A stretch of DNA of 64,000 nt. It comes from Hybos culiciformis (taxonomy: Eukaryota > Arthropoda > Insecta > Diptera > Hybotidae). Within the stretch, counting starts at the first letter, position 1. Each line of letters opens with the position of its first letter. The notes beneath the pieces were generated by a model. It made no database searches. It was not told the origin of the DNA and was given only the letters and a program-made list of their open reading frames with translations. Positions 1 through 15,200 of this stretch are shown here, piece by piece. Location of the stretch: positions 71,373,303 through 71,437,302 of the forward strand of contig OZ023274.1 in NCBI GenBank assembly GCA_964007475.1. The letters run 5' to 3'. Both the position numbers and the translations under genes were made by a program.

Positions 1-211
1 AGTCAAAAAAATTTTTTTACAATTCGTAGTGTTTTTTAAATAATAGTCTCAGTTTTTTTTTTTTAAATAGAAATAAAAATTTATATTTAATTTATTATTT
101 TGGAAGAAAAAAAAGGGGAGTTTTGAATTCTAGAAATTTTAGTTAAAATTTAGTTAAAAAAAAAATAGAAAAACAATGTTTTAAAATTTATTTTATAAAT
201 TTCGTAACAAA

Positions 212-3200
212 ATGAATTCCAGAGTTAAGTAAGTTTATTATTGCAAAAAAAAAATCCAATTATTTTATTTTTATTTTCTTTCTTTTAATCGAATGAATAT
301 GAAATGAATGTATTTTTTTAATTCGTACAAAAAAAAAATATTTTTTGTTGAAAAAGATTTAAGTTCATTTCCACCTCACTTTCTCAAGGCACCCTGCACC
401 TGTATTATGTTTAATGTAAATTTATGTAAATGTGTCGTAGGTATATTATTATTTTTGTAATAAAAATGAAGGTACAAATCTACCTGTCTGAAGAGGTGCC
501 TGTACCTGTATCTAAAAGCCTCTTCAACCTGCTGCGTATTAAAAAAAAAAGTAGGTTCTAAATTATTATTATACTTAGCCTGGACCATTATTTAACTCCT
601 GCATTCTTTAAAATAGTCAATTTGCTTATTGTAATGTAAACAAACTGATTTGCTCTTATTTCATTAGCATATGTTTCGAACGTTCTTATGAGAGCTTTCT
701 TCTTAAAACCTTAGTGTATACCGAGTATCTAGCGCAGTAACCAATTTTAATCATCTAAAAAAAAAAGGGTTACCTACATATCTAACCAGGTACCTAGTTT
801 TAGATACTCATACGGAACCAGTTAGTAATGCCCTTTAAATGAAGTATCTTGTACCTACCGATCGGACTTTATTGTAATCTAAAAGCTGATATAGGTACCA
901 ACCGACCTGTGTAAGAAATGCATGCTTTTAAGTTTCATATGAATATCAAATTTATATTTTTTTTTATTTTTTGAAGTCAACATTGTAATGTTACACGCAT
1001 ATTCCGTTTTTTCTCTTCCATTGAATATTCTATCTCATACTTATTATAATTTTTTTTACCTATTCAATGCAATTTTTTATTCTCAATTAAGTTTTTGAAA
1101 GTCTTAAGAAAATATTATTTTTACAATAATGCCATTAATTCTAAGACGTGTTTTTTTAAAAGAAAAAAAAAAAGTATTCATTCATTGGAAAATTATTTAG
1201 TTTTTAATCACTTCCACTTTTGTTTTTTTTTTTTTGCGAAAAATAAAGCTTTTTCTTTCATACCTGTAAAATTTTTTTTTTTTTTTTGTGAAGTTGTAAG
1301 AAATATTTTTTCTACTAGTTAGGTACTTATTTTATTTTATTTTTAATATATATAAATAATTATGTCCATTATGAATAATTCATTAGAATTTTCTTATTAT
1401 GAAAAATATTTAACTTTAATTAAAAAATGTCGATTCATAGTCAAGTCATATAATATATAATTTTCCTTAATAAATTTCCTTGAAATTTGAAATTTATTAT
1501 TATAGGTACTTACGTTCGAATTTTTTTATTTAGGTATACTTAATTAATAAGCTATTATTTATATTTTTCCAGGGAAGATGTTCAAAAAATCTTTGAATTT
1601 TGGTGTGAAATAACTAAAACAGAAAATTTAAAACAAACTGGAATTATTATTGAGAGCTTTCCCGAAAATTATCGTGACGAACAAATTATAACAAAAATAC
1701 CAGATTTTGCTTATCCATGCGAATTTGAAAAGTAAGTAGAAAAAGTTACAATGTAAATTACTTAATTTACTGAAAGCTAAAAAAAAAAGTTAATTTCAAA
1801 TTTTTTTTTAAATCATTGATAAAAACCATGATAACAACTTAGATAAGAACTTAAGAAAAAAAAAAAATTGTACTGAAAGAAAAATTTATGTACATCGGGT
1901 TTGAAATACAATTTTGTTTTTATTATTAATTTGTTAATCAATAGAATTGTTTAGAGCATATTGAAATCGGTTTCACAAGCCAGAAAACATATATTCCGTT
2001 TTTTTGATGTTTGATAAATATAAATCAGCGGACATAATAATATGCTCCTAAAGTTTTTAACAAAAAAAAAAATTGAATACTTAACTAAATTTTTTTTAAT
2101 CCAATTTTACAGAAAGATTTAGTTATTTTCTTTTTTTTTTACCCAAACAAATAATTTTTAATATAAAGCACTTCACTATTATTTAAATCAAGTGCATAAT
2201 CCGCCAGCATAATTTTTATTATAATATTATTGAATTTGATTAATTTCATTGAATCAAGATTTTTGAACAAGAAAAAAATAACAAAAAAATCCACCCAAAC
2301 TTATGTAATAAATCAATAGAAATTTTTTTAGTGTTTTCCATTTTTGTCATGAATTAAAATTAAACATTAAAGTGAATGAACACAATCCACCTAAAAAATA
2401 AATAAATAAAAAGAAGTAAAAAAATGTTCCAAAAATACAACAAAAAAAGCTGATTATAAAAACCGAATATGTACATTGACTTTTTCTTGTTATAGTTAAA
2501 AATAAAAACAAATGAAATGAAATGAAATTTTATTGTGTGACTATTAAGTATTTTGGTTGTTTTTCGATTCAGTAAAATCTTTTAAGGGGAGACGTATATT
2601 ATTCATTTACTATGTTAAAGACTTTCATCGAAAATTGACATGAAATCATAGAAAAACTGTAATTTTAAATAATTTAAATTATATAGGTAAAACGTAAACC
2701 AAAATTTAAATTTATCACATATCTTAATTGTTCTCAAAATATTTATTGCAATTTAAGTACATATTTGGTACATATTTGAAAAAAATACAAAATTTAAAAA
2801 TTGTAAGAACGATAAGAGATACAAGGAAAACATTGTTGGCAGTAAAAGTTTGGAAGTTTGAAATAATTTGTTTTAAAGAAAATAAGTTTACCTTTTTCTT
2901 CTAGCAGAGTTTGCTATGACTTCATTTATTTCTTATTAATTATGACTAAGCTATCGGCTATTTAATGGAACTTTTCACTGTATGAGTTAATTTCTTTACT
3001 TATAATAAGCTTCTTATTATGTAGTAAACCATTAAATTTGGAAGCTAAAATGTTCTCGCTCACTATCAGAAAATTATTTATAAAAATACTCTACATTCTA
3101 CAATATTGAACATAGATAATGAAAATTATTTTATTGTTTACATGCAAACTTAATTTTATTTTGTTTTGTCGGCAAACTTATTTAGGTATTTTTGTATTTT

Positions 3201-6200
3201 TTTTTGTATCCCATAAAGATTAATGTTTTGTTGCTAAAATAAATTAAGCTTGAATGTGACTCGCACATTAATTTCGAAATATTTCCAGGATTATTTAGAA
3301 AATGACGAAGTTTCCCAATTCGACTACAATCTATATTTTCTTCAAATAATTTTTTTCTTAGGGCCGGTTTTCACGATCCAAATACATTTTGACCAAGTTG
3401 ACTTGGACGCTCTTTTTGATCGTGTAAACAGGGTGTCAAAGTCAACTTGGACAAAGTAGCCACATAAAAGTTGAGTTGGACACTGCTCTACTTACTTTGA
3501 TCAAAATAGTGTATTTGTAAAAAAAAATTATAATATAAAAAAATAAAATTTGAATTCTGACAATTTTTTTTAATTATTTAAAATAATAAAAAAATCTGTA
3601 AAAAATTAATTAATAAAAGAAAAAGTAGTTTAATTTATAGAATTTAATTAAATTTATTCACCAAAGTAACTTCAAAGTAAAAAGTTGGTTCAAAGTAACT
3701 TGGTCCAAGTGTCTTTGATCAAAGAAACTTGGACAAAGTGTACTTGGATCGTGAAAACCGGCCTTAAATAAATTCTGATCTGATTGATTTTTAGATGATA
3801 GTTACAAACTTTATATAATGTATCTTTATTATTGAAGGTATCTGTACGAGAGAACTCGAAACATTATCAATTAAATTTTAATTTCATTGAATTTAACATT
3901 AAATATTTCAAATTTGAATTTTGTTTAAACTCTTACTTTATCTTAAATACTTAAATTATAATATGAATGCATATTTTGGTACTATATGGTATCTATCTAA
4001 AAGAAGAAAATATAAATAAAAAGAAATTTAAAACTTAAACCGAATTTTGATTTTATAAAAAGATAAAAGTAAAATTAAAATCCATTTGGTGAATCGAAAG
4101 TTTATATTGAGTAAAAAAAAATTAATCCTGTTCGAAATATTAAAAAAATAAAATCTATATTTGAAAATTTTCATAAATTTGGCAATATTAATTTGATTAA
4201 TATTTTGATATTTTTTACAATTCGGTCACGGATAATTGCACCTGTATCATAATTTGTTTAGAAAAGCTTTTTTAAGTATTTATTTTTTTTTACTTATATT
4301 TATTAACAACAAACACAGAGATAATTTAGAAATATGTAAACAGACAATACAAAATCTGAATTAGCTATTTTTTTCTTCTGTTAAGTGAATGTTTATTAAT
4401 AAAAATATAAAAAAAATTTATTTTTAAAAAAGTAAGCAAATTCATTTTTTAATTTTATTTTATTTCCATCTAATGCAATTCCACTACAATAGACATAATA
4501 AGTATAGTATGTACCGAACATATTATACCTACTTACATAAACATAACCCGCCGGTCAGACTGGATGTTTTTGAAGATTAAAATTAAGATTTTTTTTGCGG
4601 AAATAATTTTCGTTGTCCAGCTTAAAATGTAGGCAGTTTTTAATCAAGATTTTTAGTACCGATTAAAATTAAGATTTTTTTCTTTTTACACAAATTTTAA
4701 ATTCACAATGAAAAAAAAAAATTGCAAACATCCAATATAAAAAACCCCAAATCAAATTTTTTAGTCAGGGCTATTTCTTTTTGGAACAACTTTTACACAA
4801 CAAAATGAAAAGAATCTTCATTTTAATCTTTGAAAACATCCAGTCTAAACAGGAGGTAAAATCTGTTCAGATTTTTATATGTAAAAATAAAACTATAATT
4901 TAGCTTATTATCATAAAGGAAGTATAATATAGAGTAACTATGTCAAACAACTTTTTAAAATAACGTTTTTATTTTTTTTCCTATTTTTTCAGACCCCCAA
5001 AACATATGTATAAGCAAAAAAGCTTTTCTATTTTCTCTAATACTCATTAATTTTTTTTCTATTTTGAGGATGTTTAGTTTTATTACAACAAAGTTCTAAA
5101 AATTCGAATGTAGTTGTGCGAAAAATCATAACAAATGAATAAATGAAAAAATATGTGTCTAAATTATGTATTGTTATGGTGTGCTAATATCAATTTATAA
5201 CATCTATGATTTTTTTTTTTAAAACTAGCATCTTCGTCTTTATTGAAATTTATAAAATCCTTATCATAAGTTATTTCAAATCAATAAATATATATATTGC
5301 AATTTAATTTTTACATTAATAAAGAGATAATATGTCATAATATTTTATCTCCTTTGGATAAAATATTCTTAAACGATAGTGGGAGACATTGTTTTATTTT
5401 TATCGTGAATTTACGTTTAATTAGTTCATTCTTTAAAATAAATGTATATATTAAAATATTTTGCATGAACTTTGTTTTAACTATTTAAATTTTGAAATAT
5501 AAGGACATTAAAAAAATTATATCGGAATATTTTATTATTATTGGAAATTTATCAATTTGGATACGGAATTAAAATAAGTATAAATAATTTGAATAAAATA
5601 AAGTAAATATTTATTCATTTATTTTATTTATTAATAAGTATAGGTAAACGCACTTTTTTGAATGCGCGACCTTCAGTTAAATAATTTAGTGATTCATGAA
5701 GTTAGAGCTCCATAAAAAGTAGTCGGCTAAACAAGTTATCTTCTATCGACCCCAATCATAAAAAAAAATAAAAAATAAAAAAAAACTAATGATGTCCTTG
5801 AATTGAAATCAGAACAATTTTTATATCACAAAAATTATGACAATGATTTGGAAATATTTTATTTGATCTGTTTGAAATTACCAGATTTCGTATAAAAATG
5901 TTTGATAACTATTTTGCTCAACATTTTTATAAAAAAAAGAATTTTAACAAACTGTATGCAATGCTGTTTGTACGCAATAAAATTATCAAAAAAATATGAT
6001 TTCTGGTTCACCGAAACAGACGAATGTTATGAACATAGATTTAAATTTTTGGAGTTGTTATTAACACTTTTAATAATAAAAGGCTCAAAATTTTTAAAAG
6101 GGATATTATTACAAAGTTAAAGTATACTTTGAAACCAAAATAAAAAACAAAAAAAACATTATTCCAATGATATAAAATAATGTGAACATCGTCGGTCTCA

Positions 6201-9200
6201 TGCAAAAATCACGGAACTGCAAAAACATAGTTTTGAGAAAATTGGATTTAAATTTCTTTTTTTTAGTACGTTTTGATATTTTCGGGAAAATAGAAATAGT
6301 CATTGCGTATATATAATTTATGACAGCTTTCAACTTCTAACTTTGAACATATTAAAATTTTAGTTTTTTATGATTTTTCTACAATATTAGGTCAAAACGG
6401 CCAAAATTACAGTTTCGTGATTTATGCACGAGACCGACGATATGTAAATTAAACATGTAATAAAATGAATTTATTAATGCTTTCAAATATAATTTTTTTA
6501 TTTACATTTCGAGACCTTAGAACAACAAGGTTCTAACTGTTTATTTACTTATTGTATTTTTTACTTATTGTTTACTTATTGTACGAGGCGACATTGCAGA
6601 TAGAACTTTTTTTTAGAACAAAATCAAACCACATTTTCAAAACCGATAGAACTAGATAAAATCTGAATACAAAAATGAAAATATCATGGGTAAAAACCTA
6701 TAAATACATATATATCTCATTTTTTGTTATTTTGTCAGTTAGAACCTTGTTGTTCTAAGGTCTCGATTTATCTAACCCAATTTTTTTTTTCATAGAGAAA
6801 CAAAACTAGTAAACATTAAAATACAATTATAATAAAAGAAATATTTTGTTTATTTTTAAAAGCTTTATAAAAAAAATATTTTAAAAGCTATAAAGCTCTC
6901 TCGTTATAGCGTTATATTCTAAAAAAAATAAAAGCTTGGGGGTCTGATCTAATTTTGTTCAACTTTTTTTATTCGAATTTTTTGTATGGGACTAGTTCCT
7001 CTATTTATACTTCCTTTATGTTATTATATATATTATATATATCTTTATCTTTTTTTTTTGTTTTTTAAAAGCTATTTTTATAAACTAATAAAAATTTACG
7101 TTTTAAAAAATGTTTTAACAAGACTGTATTTTTCAATTTATCAATTAAAAAATATTTGGGAAATCCTTTTTTAATTCCGATATCAATTCAAATTAAATTT
7201 CATATCTATTTTATAAAGTTTTATTTGAATTAATCTTATATTATATTAATTTGTGTTTAAAAGACCTAAAACAGTTTACTAATTATTATATCTAAATCTT
7301 ATATTATTTTTAATAATTTATTATGGCTTATTGAACTAGAAAATCATTGAATGAGATCAAAAAACAAATCGGACCTACATAATATAGTGACATACTTACA
7401 TATCAAATAAAATGTTTAATGAATATTTTAAAATATTCTTCGTTTACAGAGATAAAAAATTCTAAACAGTAAATGAAATATCTTTTAACATAAAATTTTT
7501 TAATTCCGATTTTTTAAAATAAAAATAAACTAACAACTATACATACCTACATATTTATTTATGTTCTTATTTATTTATGTGTTATATACAACTTTTAGAA
7601 CTAAAGTTATTAAATTTAGCTGTTAAGGTGATTAAGAAAATTTTCACAGAAATCAGATTCGTAATAAAAATAAAAATTTGTATTTAAAAGCTCTTTAATA
7701 CTCTACTAAAATATTAAAATTTCGATAATAGTAAACAAAACATAAAACATTGAAATAGTTTTTTTTTTGTTAATATTAATTGATATACATATGTATTATT
7801 TCTAGCTTTTAATTGTGATAATAGCTCCAAAAATTACGTAATAGAATCACACGTAGATCGTATGAGTAATTTTATCAAAATCTTACTGATAATTTATTTA
7901 TTTTTTTGTTTAATAGTACATAGACTAGGATATTCCCATGATGTTATTCGACTGATACGGAAGTTAAAATTAACTTTTGCTTTCATACTGATTATTTATT
8001 TATATTTTTGTTGAATAGTACATAGATCAGAATTCTTCCAACTGAAGCTAAATTGAAAATTAGTTAAGTAAGGTTTGCTTAAAAACTTTTAGATTTATTA
8101 TTCATAAATTATTAATATTTCCTTCTTTTTACGTATGACGTAATAGATAAAATAATGCCCAAAAAATATTTTGAAACCAATACAAGTACTTTTATTATTT
8201 TTTTATATATTCATTTTTCCAATGAATTTTTTCAAATTTTCAGTGAAAGAGTTCAGACTTATTCATTTGTATTGACAAGTGATGATTCAAAGTGGAGATT
8301 CGGTTTTTGTCGTCATGATCCAAAAACACAAACTGCAATGATAATTATAACATATTTACCATGGCATGACACATTTTTAAGATTTTTAAATGTTTTAGCT
8401 GAATTACGGAGGGCGAAAAATGGTGAATTTGAATCATTTTTATCGGAAACTTATAACAAAGGTGTTCCAGAAGCTGGAGCAAGCTTAACTCTGTTTTTCA
8501 ATGGTGGTGTAAGTTTAATTTTTTTCTATTCTAATTGAATGTATTATTTAGTTATTTAATTAAAAATTTATTTTTTTTTATAAGAATTTCACATTTCAAC
8601 GACCATCACAATTTAAGCTTCCCAGCATTCCAGAAAATGTAAGTTGTTAATATATTCCAGTTCGAAATTTAGTAAATAACGAAATCTTCTACTCTCGGAC
8701 GAAACGAAATAAGCCAAATTTAGCAATTGATTCAAAATTGAGAAAGTATTAAAATTTTACACCGAAATTGTATAACAACAATTTAGTATGAAGTTCTTAA
8801 GAAATAAACGTATATTTATTTACATCCAGGTCAAATAGTGTTAAAATTAAATTAATACTTAATAACAATTGAAATTCTGAAACTTTTATTTCGTTTCGTA
8901 AGAACCAACCGTAATAACAATTGGAACTCTGAGACTTTTATTTCGTTTCATCAGAACCAGTCAATCTTAACTTCTTTTTGTACGGATAAAAGAATTTAAA
9001 ATATGATTTACTGAATCGATTTTACTTTTCGAATTTTAGTTCTCACTATCTAACGAAAATATTTTTTAGCATAATTTAAATTTATATTATAATTTTGTTG
9101 AGCCAAAATCTATGATTTTAATATTTGCGGCTATGCTATCAGAACGTAGAATTATTTTCACTTCAACAAATTTAGAAAAATTATCAAGTTGTATTCAAGC

Positions 9201-12200
9201 AAGCAATGCCTTTTTATATCCAATGGTTTGGCAACATATATTTATTCCAGTTCTTCCGGCTAAATTAAAAGATATATTAAGTGCTCCGATGCCGTTTTTA
9301 ATTGGTGTGCCAGAGCCTGTGCTAAAAACAGTAAGTTCTGTAGGAAGTTTTTTTTTAAGATTGTACTAAAGACTAAAATTATTTTTCTTATTGAAATAGA
9401 TGACTCCTGAGGAATTGGGTGAAGTTGTTATTTATAACTGTGATAATAAACAATTTGATAGTCCGTTTGATGATTTAAAACAAATGCCGCCAGAAATTGT
9501 TAGTCAAATGAAAAAACAATTGAATAATACCAACGAACATATTGGTGATCGAATTTCAAAAATTTTTTTAAATGCTTTAGTTCAATTAATTGGTGGGTAT
9601 CGAGATGCTGTTCGTTTTACTGAAAAGAAAATAACGTTTGATAAGAATACTTTTGTTGAATCACGTCCACCGCATTTACGGGATTTTTTATCTCGAATGA
9701 TGGAATTACAAATTTTCCAACAATTTATTGATGAGCGATTATTTATGCTCAATCAAGGACTAGGTTTTTCAGATGAATTTGAGTTAGAAACATTACGTTA
9801 TGCTGAAAAAATGGGAAAACGTGGTCGAAATTATAAGGAATTTCTAAGAAATGTAAAAGACAAGGTAATTATTTTAAATTTAAATTATTGTGATGTTAAA
9901 TTCTTAATATAAAATAATGTATGTTTATAATACACCAAATATTTTATTGAAATTATATTGAAGAAAATTTATTTGTGTACAAAAAAGCAATAAGAATCAG
10001 GTATTTACTGCTAAATAATTCGTTTTCCATTGAACTGAAATATAACAACCAGGCTGCTGGAAATAATCTATAGCAGTTACTTTTAAAAATCCAAATATGT
10101 ACAATAAATCCTAAAAACAAAAATGTCTACAAAAACTTTTTAATCCTAACCATTATAAAATTTTATAAATGCGAAAATTATGTTAAAACCTTCACAAAAC
10201 ATCAGAGATGAATGAAATTATTACATGATATGTAATAAACTTTTCTATATATTTATGTATGAAATGTATGCATCATGGTACTGTACAAACATTTTATGAA
10301 CAGAGCAATATTCTGTTTGGGCCATTTTTGTAGATTTTTGATTGAGAAGTTCACGTTTATTTTCACTCGGATTTCGAATTCGGGTGTGGTAATAATATCG
10401 AAAGTTATTAAAATTATGAAATTTTAATTTTCTGATTGTCATTTTGATCTAAAGATTCTGTATTTTTATTTTTACATTATTTTTATTTTATGTTATTTTT
10501 TTTTTTTGTTTTCAGTTTTCTCTAATTGGGTTCGGATTTCGAAAAACAAATAATTCATTTAAATAATTATTTTAAATAAATGTGTTCCTAATTTCCTTTT
10601 GTCAATTTTATAATCTCATCAGCACTTTACCAGAATTCATCAAAAAATAGTAATTGTTTTCTTTACTTTAATATTTTTGTTGTTGAAAATTTTGGGAGCT
10701 AAGTTTTAATTTAAAAAATTAAATTATACTAATGAATTAAAATGTTTTGTTTTTAGGTTTTTTCTTATGGAGGGAATTTTTTTGACGTTTAATGAATTTT
10801 AAAAAACTTTGTAAATATCCTGGTTTCAAAAATTTATAGTTTTGGTTTGAAAAGATAGAAAATTTTTATAAAATCCGAGAAACATTTTCGAAATACATTT
10901 AAAGTTTTTGTAAAATTTAAATATAATTTTCATACCAATTTCAATTGAATAATCATAACGTCTCAATTGTTGTCTTTGTCGTCTATGTGAAATGTTTTTG
11001 TGAATTCAATTCTGACCGCGTTTTACCGTGTTTATTATCTACTCGAATAAGTTATTTGTGTTGTTATAAATTAATTCTTGTTTCAAATATTTTTTTAATA
11101 TAATATTGTAATTTTTATGATGTAATTCCCATTACTTTCCAACCCTATATTTCCATGTAAACATTTTACCTATTAAAAGAAATTAATTGTGTTCGAATTT
11201 TTTTTTTCATGATTCGTATTTTTGATCTTGAAGCAATCATTTAATTTTAAAGAAATAAAATTATACAAAAGAAGTCAGTTGGTACGGAATATGGGATATA
11301 CATTATTTAGATTTAGAATATTCCATTGCATGTAGTGACTAACATTATTTAATGACACAAAAGAAGGCAAATAAAAATTTCCAATTGGTATTTTATTTTT
11401 GTTATAAAAAAATTTAATTTAAATTCAATAAAATTTTAATTTAAATTCAAAAAAATGTTAATTCAAATTCAATAAAAATTCAGGGAGTTTACTTTTTATT
11501 TTGGGTAGGTTTAAAAATTCTTTAAATATGTTCAAATTCATTAGGGTTTAATAAAGTTTTCACAAATCACTTCCGACAAAATGAACCAAAAATATTGGAT
11601 CGAACATATATTTTTACATATATATGATTATATGAATATTAAGTAATTTTTAAGATTTATCATGAAAATGGAAATTAACATTTATTTTGGGAATGTGATA
11701 TTAACAGCAAATGGAATTTAACCTGACGTATTTTTAATAACAACTACTTACTTGATTTTTCTATCGTTAAATTTTTACATTTATATGTAACTCATTTTGC
11801 TTTTTAGATTTGATCATATTTGAATCAAATAAAAAAACACCATTACGCCATGGTGCGTAATTTTCACATGAATAATATGTTTGTATTTCAGTGTCCCAAA
11901 ATTGCTATTGTTAACTACAAAAATTTGATGAGATGTTTTTTTTATTTAGGTACTTGGTAATTTTTCTAAACCTAAAAAAAAGAGAAGTCCTTAATATTGA
12001 AAAAACCTTTGAAGGAATTGAGAAAAATTGTAACTTCAATTTTTGATTTTTTTTATGCCTTAAGAAGTAAGATGAATTCTTTCAATATCTGAATAATAGA
12101 ATCAATACTGTAGATGTATGTAATCAAACTTGTCTTAAAAGCAATAATTTCATGGGTGATTAAATTCATTATTTCATGTTTTGTGTTTTAATTTGTAGCT

Positions 12201-15200
12201 TAATTTTATATAAATATCTTTATCGTAAATGATATTAAGATTTTGTTTTCTTATTGCAGACAAATCCAGCTGTTAAATCAGCAGTTAAATCAGTAAGTAT
12301 TAAGAATTAAATTTATTTAAAATATTTGCCTACTAAGTAATATTATTTCGATTAATAATAAATGTGTAAATAACTTTTAGTGTCAAACATTTTCATTATT
12401 AAGTAATAGTTAACTAATTTCAGGTTACTTTTTCTATCTTTTTTAGGTTAAAGAAAGCAGTAAAGGTGTAAAAACTGCTTACAAAGATTTGAAATCAAAA
12501 TTACGAGATAATACACCACCAAAATCACAATTTCATGTTTCGAACAGTTTTAGTGGAGCTCCTAGTACAAGTGTACATAGATCAGCACCAAATTCACCAG
12601 TGTTCTCCAAAAGACAAACAAATTCAGAACTTACAAATGGAATCAATAGTAGTATTCGATCACAAATTATAACATCGTCAACATCAAATTCTCAAATTCA
12701 ACAACACAATAATTATACAAATTTTTCATCATCATTGACTGCTTCTAATCATTCAAATTTAATTAATAATAATCATCTTAGTCCAGCGATCAGTCCATCA
12801 AGTTCCTTGTGTTCATCGGATATGAATTTAACACAAGAATTACAAAATCATCCACTATTTAAGTCACCAACAGTTGATAGAACTGTAAGTCAAATAGAAT
12901 TCTTTTTTAATTATTATTACAAGTAATCTGGGAAATTTTTAGTAGATATTTTTCTTTTAAATATTTTTGGAGTATACCTTACTTAAATATCGTTTCGTCG
13001 CAAATCTTTTACAATACATAGGCTTACACTATATAGATGAAAATTAATTCAACTTATTAACAGTGAAATTTCGAAATATTTATATTGAAAATTTATATTT
13101 TCATAAGAACCTATAGGTCACATATTCAAAAATTTGTCTTGAGCTAAAAAATTTAAAATAATTCTTTCTAAATTATTTTTAAATTAATTAATAATATTTG
13201 TCCGTGTTTGCTTTGGTGAAGACAATTTTTAGGGGTGTGTTTTTTACTACATGTTGAAATAGATTTAATATTGTCCATTAATAAATTTTATGCACGCACA
13301 TTTTATGTTAAAAGGCAGTTCATAATATAATTTACAATTTTATATAAATTTGTTTTTCTTACATTATTCATTATTTACATTCATTATTAATTTTAAAAAA
13401 AATTGTTTCATATGACGACAATATTTTATTATTTTTTTTAATTAAGAATATTCAAATTTTATGTTTACATTTTTGTGTTTCGCTAAAAAATATTTGTTTT
13501 TAAATTTTTTACTACACCCATTCAATAAATTTTGCACACTTGACAAAAACAATAACAAAAAACTCAGCTCAAACCAAGCAATAGTTTGGATTATCAACGA
13601 GCGGTACGATATGGTGGACCACAATTAAATGCTCCGTCGGTACTGTTACAACCAAAAATGTTATCAATTCAACAGAATAAAAATTCGTTAACAAATTCAC
13701 CGTCACCACCTCCACCACCACTTCCAAAAAATCCACCACCTGAAAACACTTCGATTGGAAATTTATGTATAATTGATTTGGACGATAATACTAGGGTAAC
13801 CAAATCAATATTTGATGTACCACCAGATATGCCTTCACCACCAGTGCCACCAAAACGCACAAATGCTAAAGTTAAATTGACTGATAGTCTTGATAACAAT
13901 TTGCTCATAGTTTTTGAAAGTTCGATAAATGGTGACATTGACAAAAACACAGTATTAAAAACTAATAAGGTTTGCGACAACTCTAACCGAACCAATGTTC
14001 CTGTGCCAGTTCCACGTCAAAAATTAAAAGAGGTAATCATTTGGGAAATTAAGTGAGATTTTTTTTTTATTATATAGTGTTCACGCACATTTTTGTGTTG
14101 ACTAATTATATTATGTTTGTAATTTTATGTAATTTTTTAGATTTTGATGCTTTTTTTGCTTTAAATAATTTGTTTGAATAATTCTATTTTCACTCGGGTG
14201 GAAAATGTAGTTTGCGTTGAATCGTAATTCATTAATTCCTGGTTTCTTAAATAACTTTAATTCATTTTCCCATGATAACAAAAGAATAATTTTAAGTTAA
14301 CTTGTCATTACACTAATTGCCACTAAATTGGCTTGGTAATATATTCAGCTCTACAAGAGAATCTGCTTAGCCAAGTGTTTCTAACTGGACTGTAATTTAA
14401 ACTGCGATCCAATAGTTAAAATCGACTGTAAAAAATAAATATTATTGGCATTAATTAAGGGTTTTGAAAATAATGATAAAATTAATAATAATATAATTTG
14501 TTTTTAATTAATTAAAATTTTTCGTAGCTTTCAAATTAGTGATGATAATTATTAGAGTCAGATCAAAGCATTTTATTCCTGAATTACTTTAAATTAACTA
14601 TAATAACGTATTAATATTAGTTCGTAAAGTAGAATATTTTTCATAAATACTTAGTTTATTTTAACTATTTTATTAACATATCATAAAATTTTAACTTTTA
14701 AACATTCATATTAATCACTTAACCATTAGATTACTAAAAATGAAGTAGGTGTTTAAATTAAATATTATTTATATTACATAATGAACAAAACACTTCTTTT
14801 TTGTATTCAAGTAAAAAAAAGAACAATAATTTTTGTAGCAAAAAATCTCCTCATTATTCAGAAATTTAAAAAAAGTTTATATATAACTATTTTACCTCAC
14901 TTTAACTCAAAAATTAAGACGTGATTAATAAGCCTCATACAATTCCATACAATTTGACTTTTTTATGAAGTATATGCGCATGAACTACGTCGACAATATC
15001 TCTATTATTAGTTTTACGATTCAATTAAATCTACTTTTCTCTATCAAAAATCTGTAAATATCCACAAAATTGTATTTATTTAAAATTCGGAAAAAGCTTT
15101 ATAATTTTATATTCAATTTTCTATCCCAATTTTTAATTATACGCCTTTTATGATTGGAATTCCAAACTTTTGCTTATTTTATCCAGTTTCAAAATACTAA

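Noticed and set aside
1095..1322. 75-codon frame in DENND1 intron 1
   Set aside because: Low-complexity Phe/Lys runs from poly-T and poly-A tracts; lies within an intron.
5902..6333. Frames overlapping the MITE at 6188
   Set aside because: They overlap an inverted-repeat element in an intron and show no domain.
13669..13995. Minus-strand Gly-rich frame
   Set aside because: Antisense shadow of the proline-rich DENND1 exon 9.
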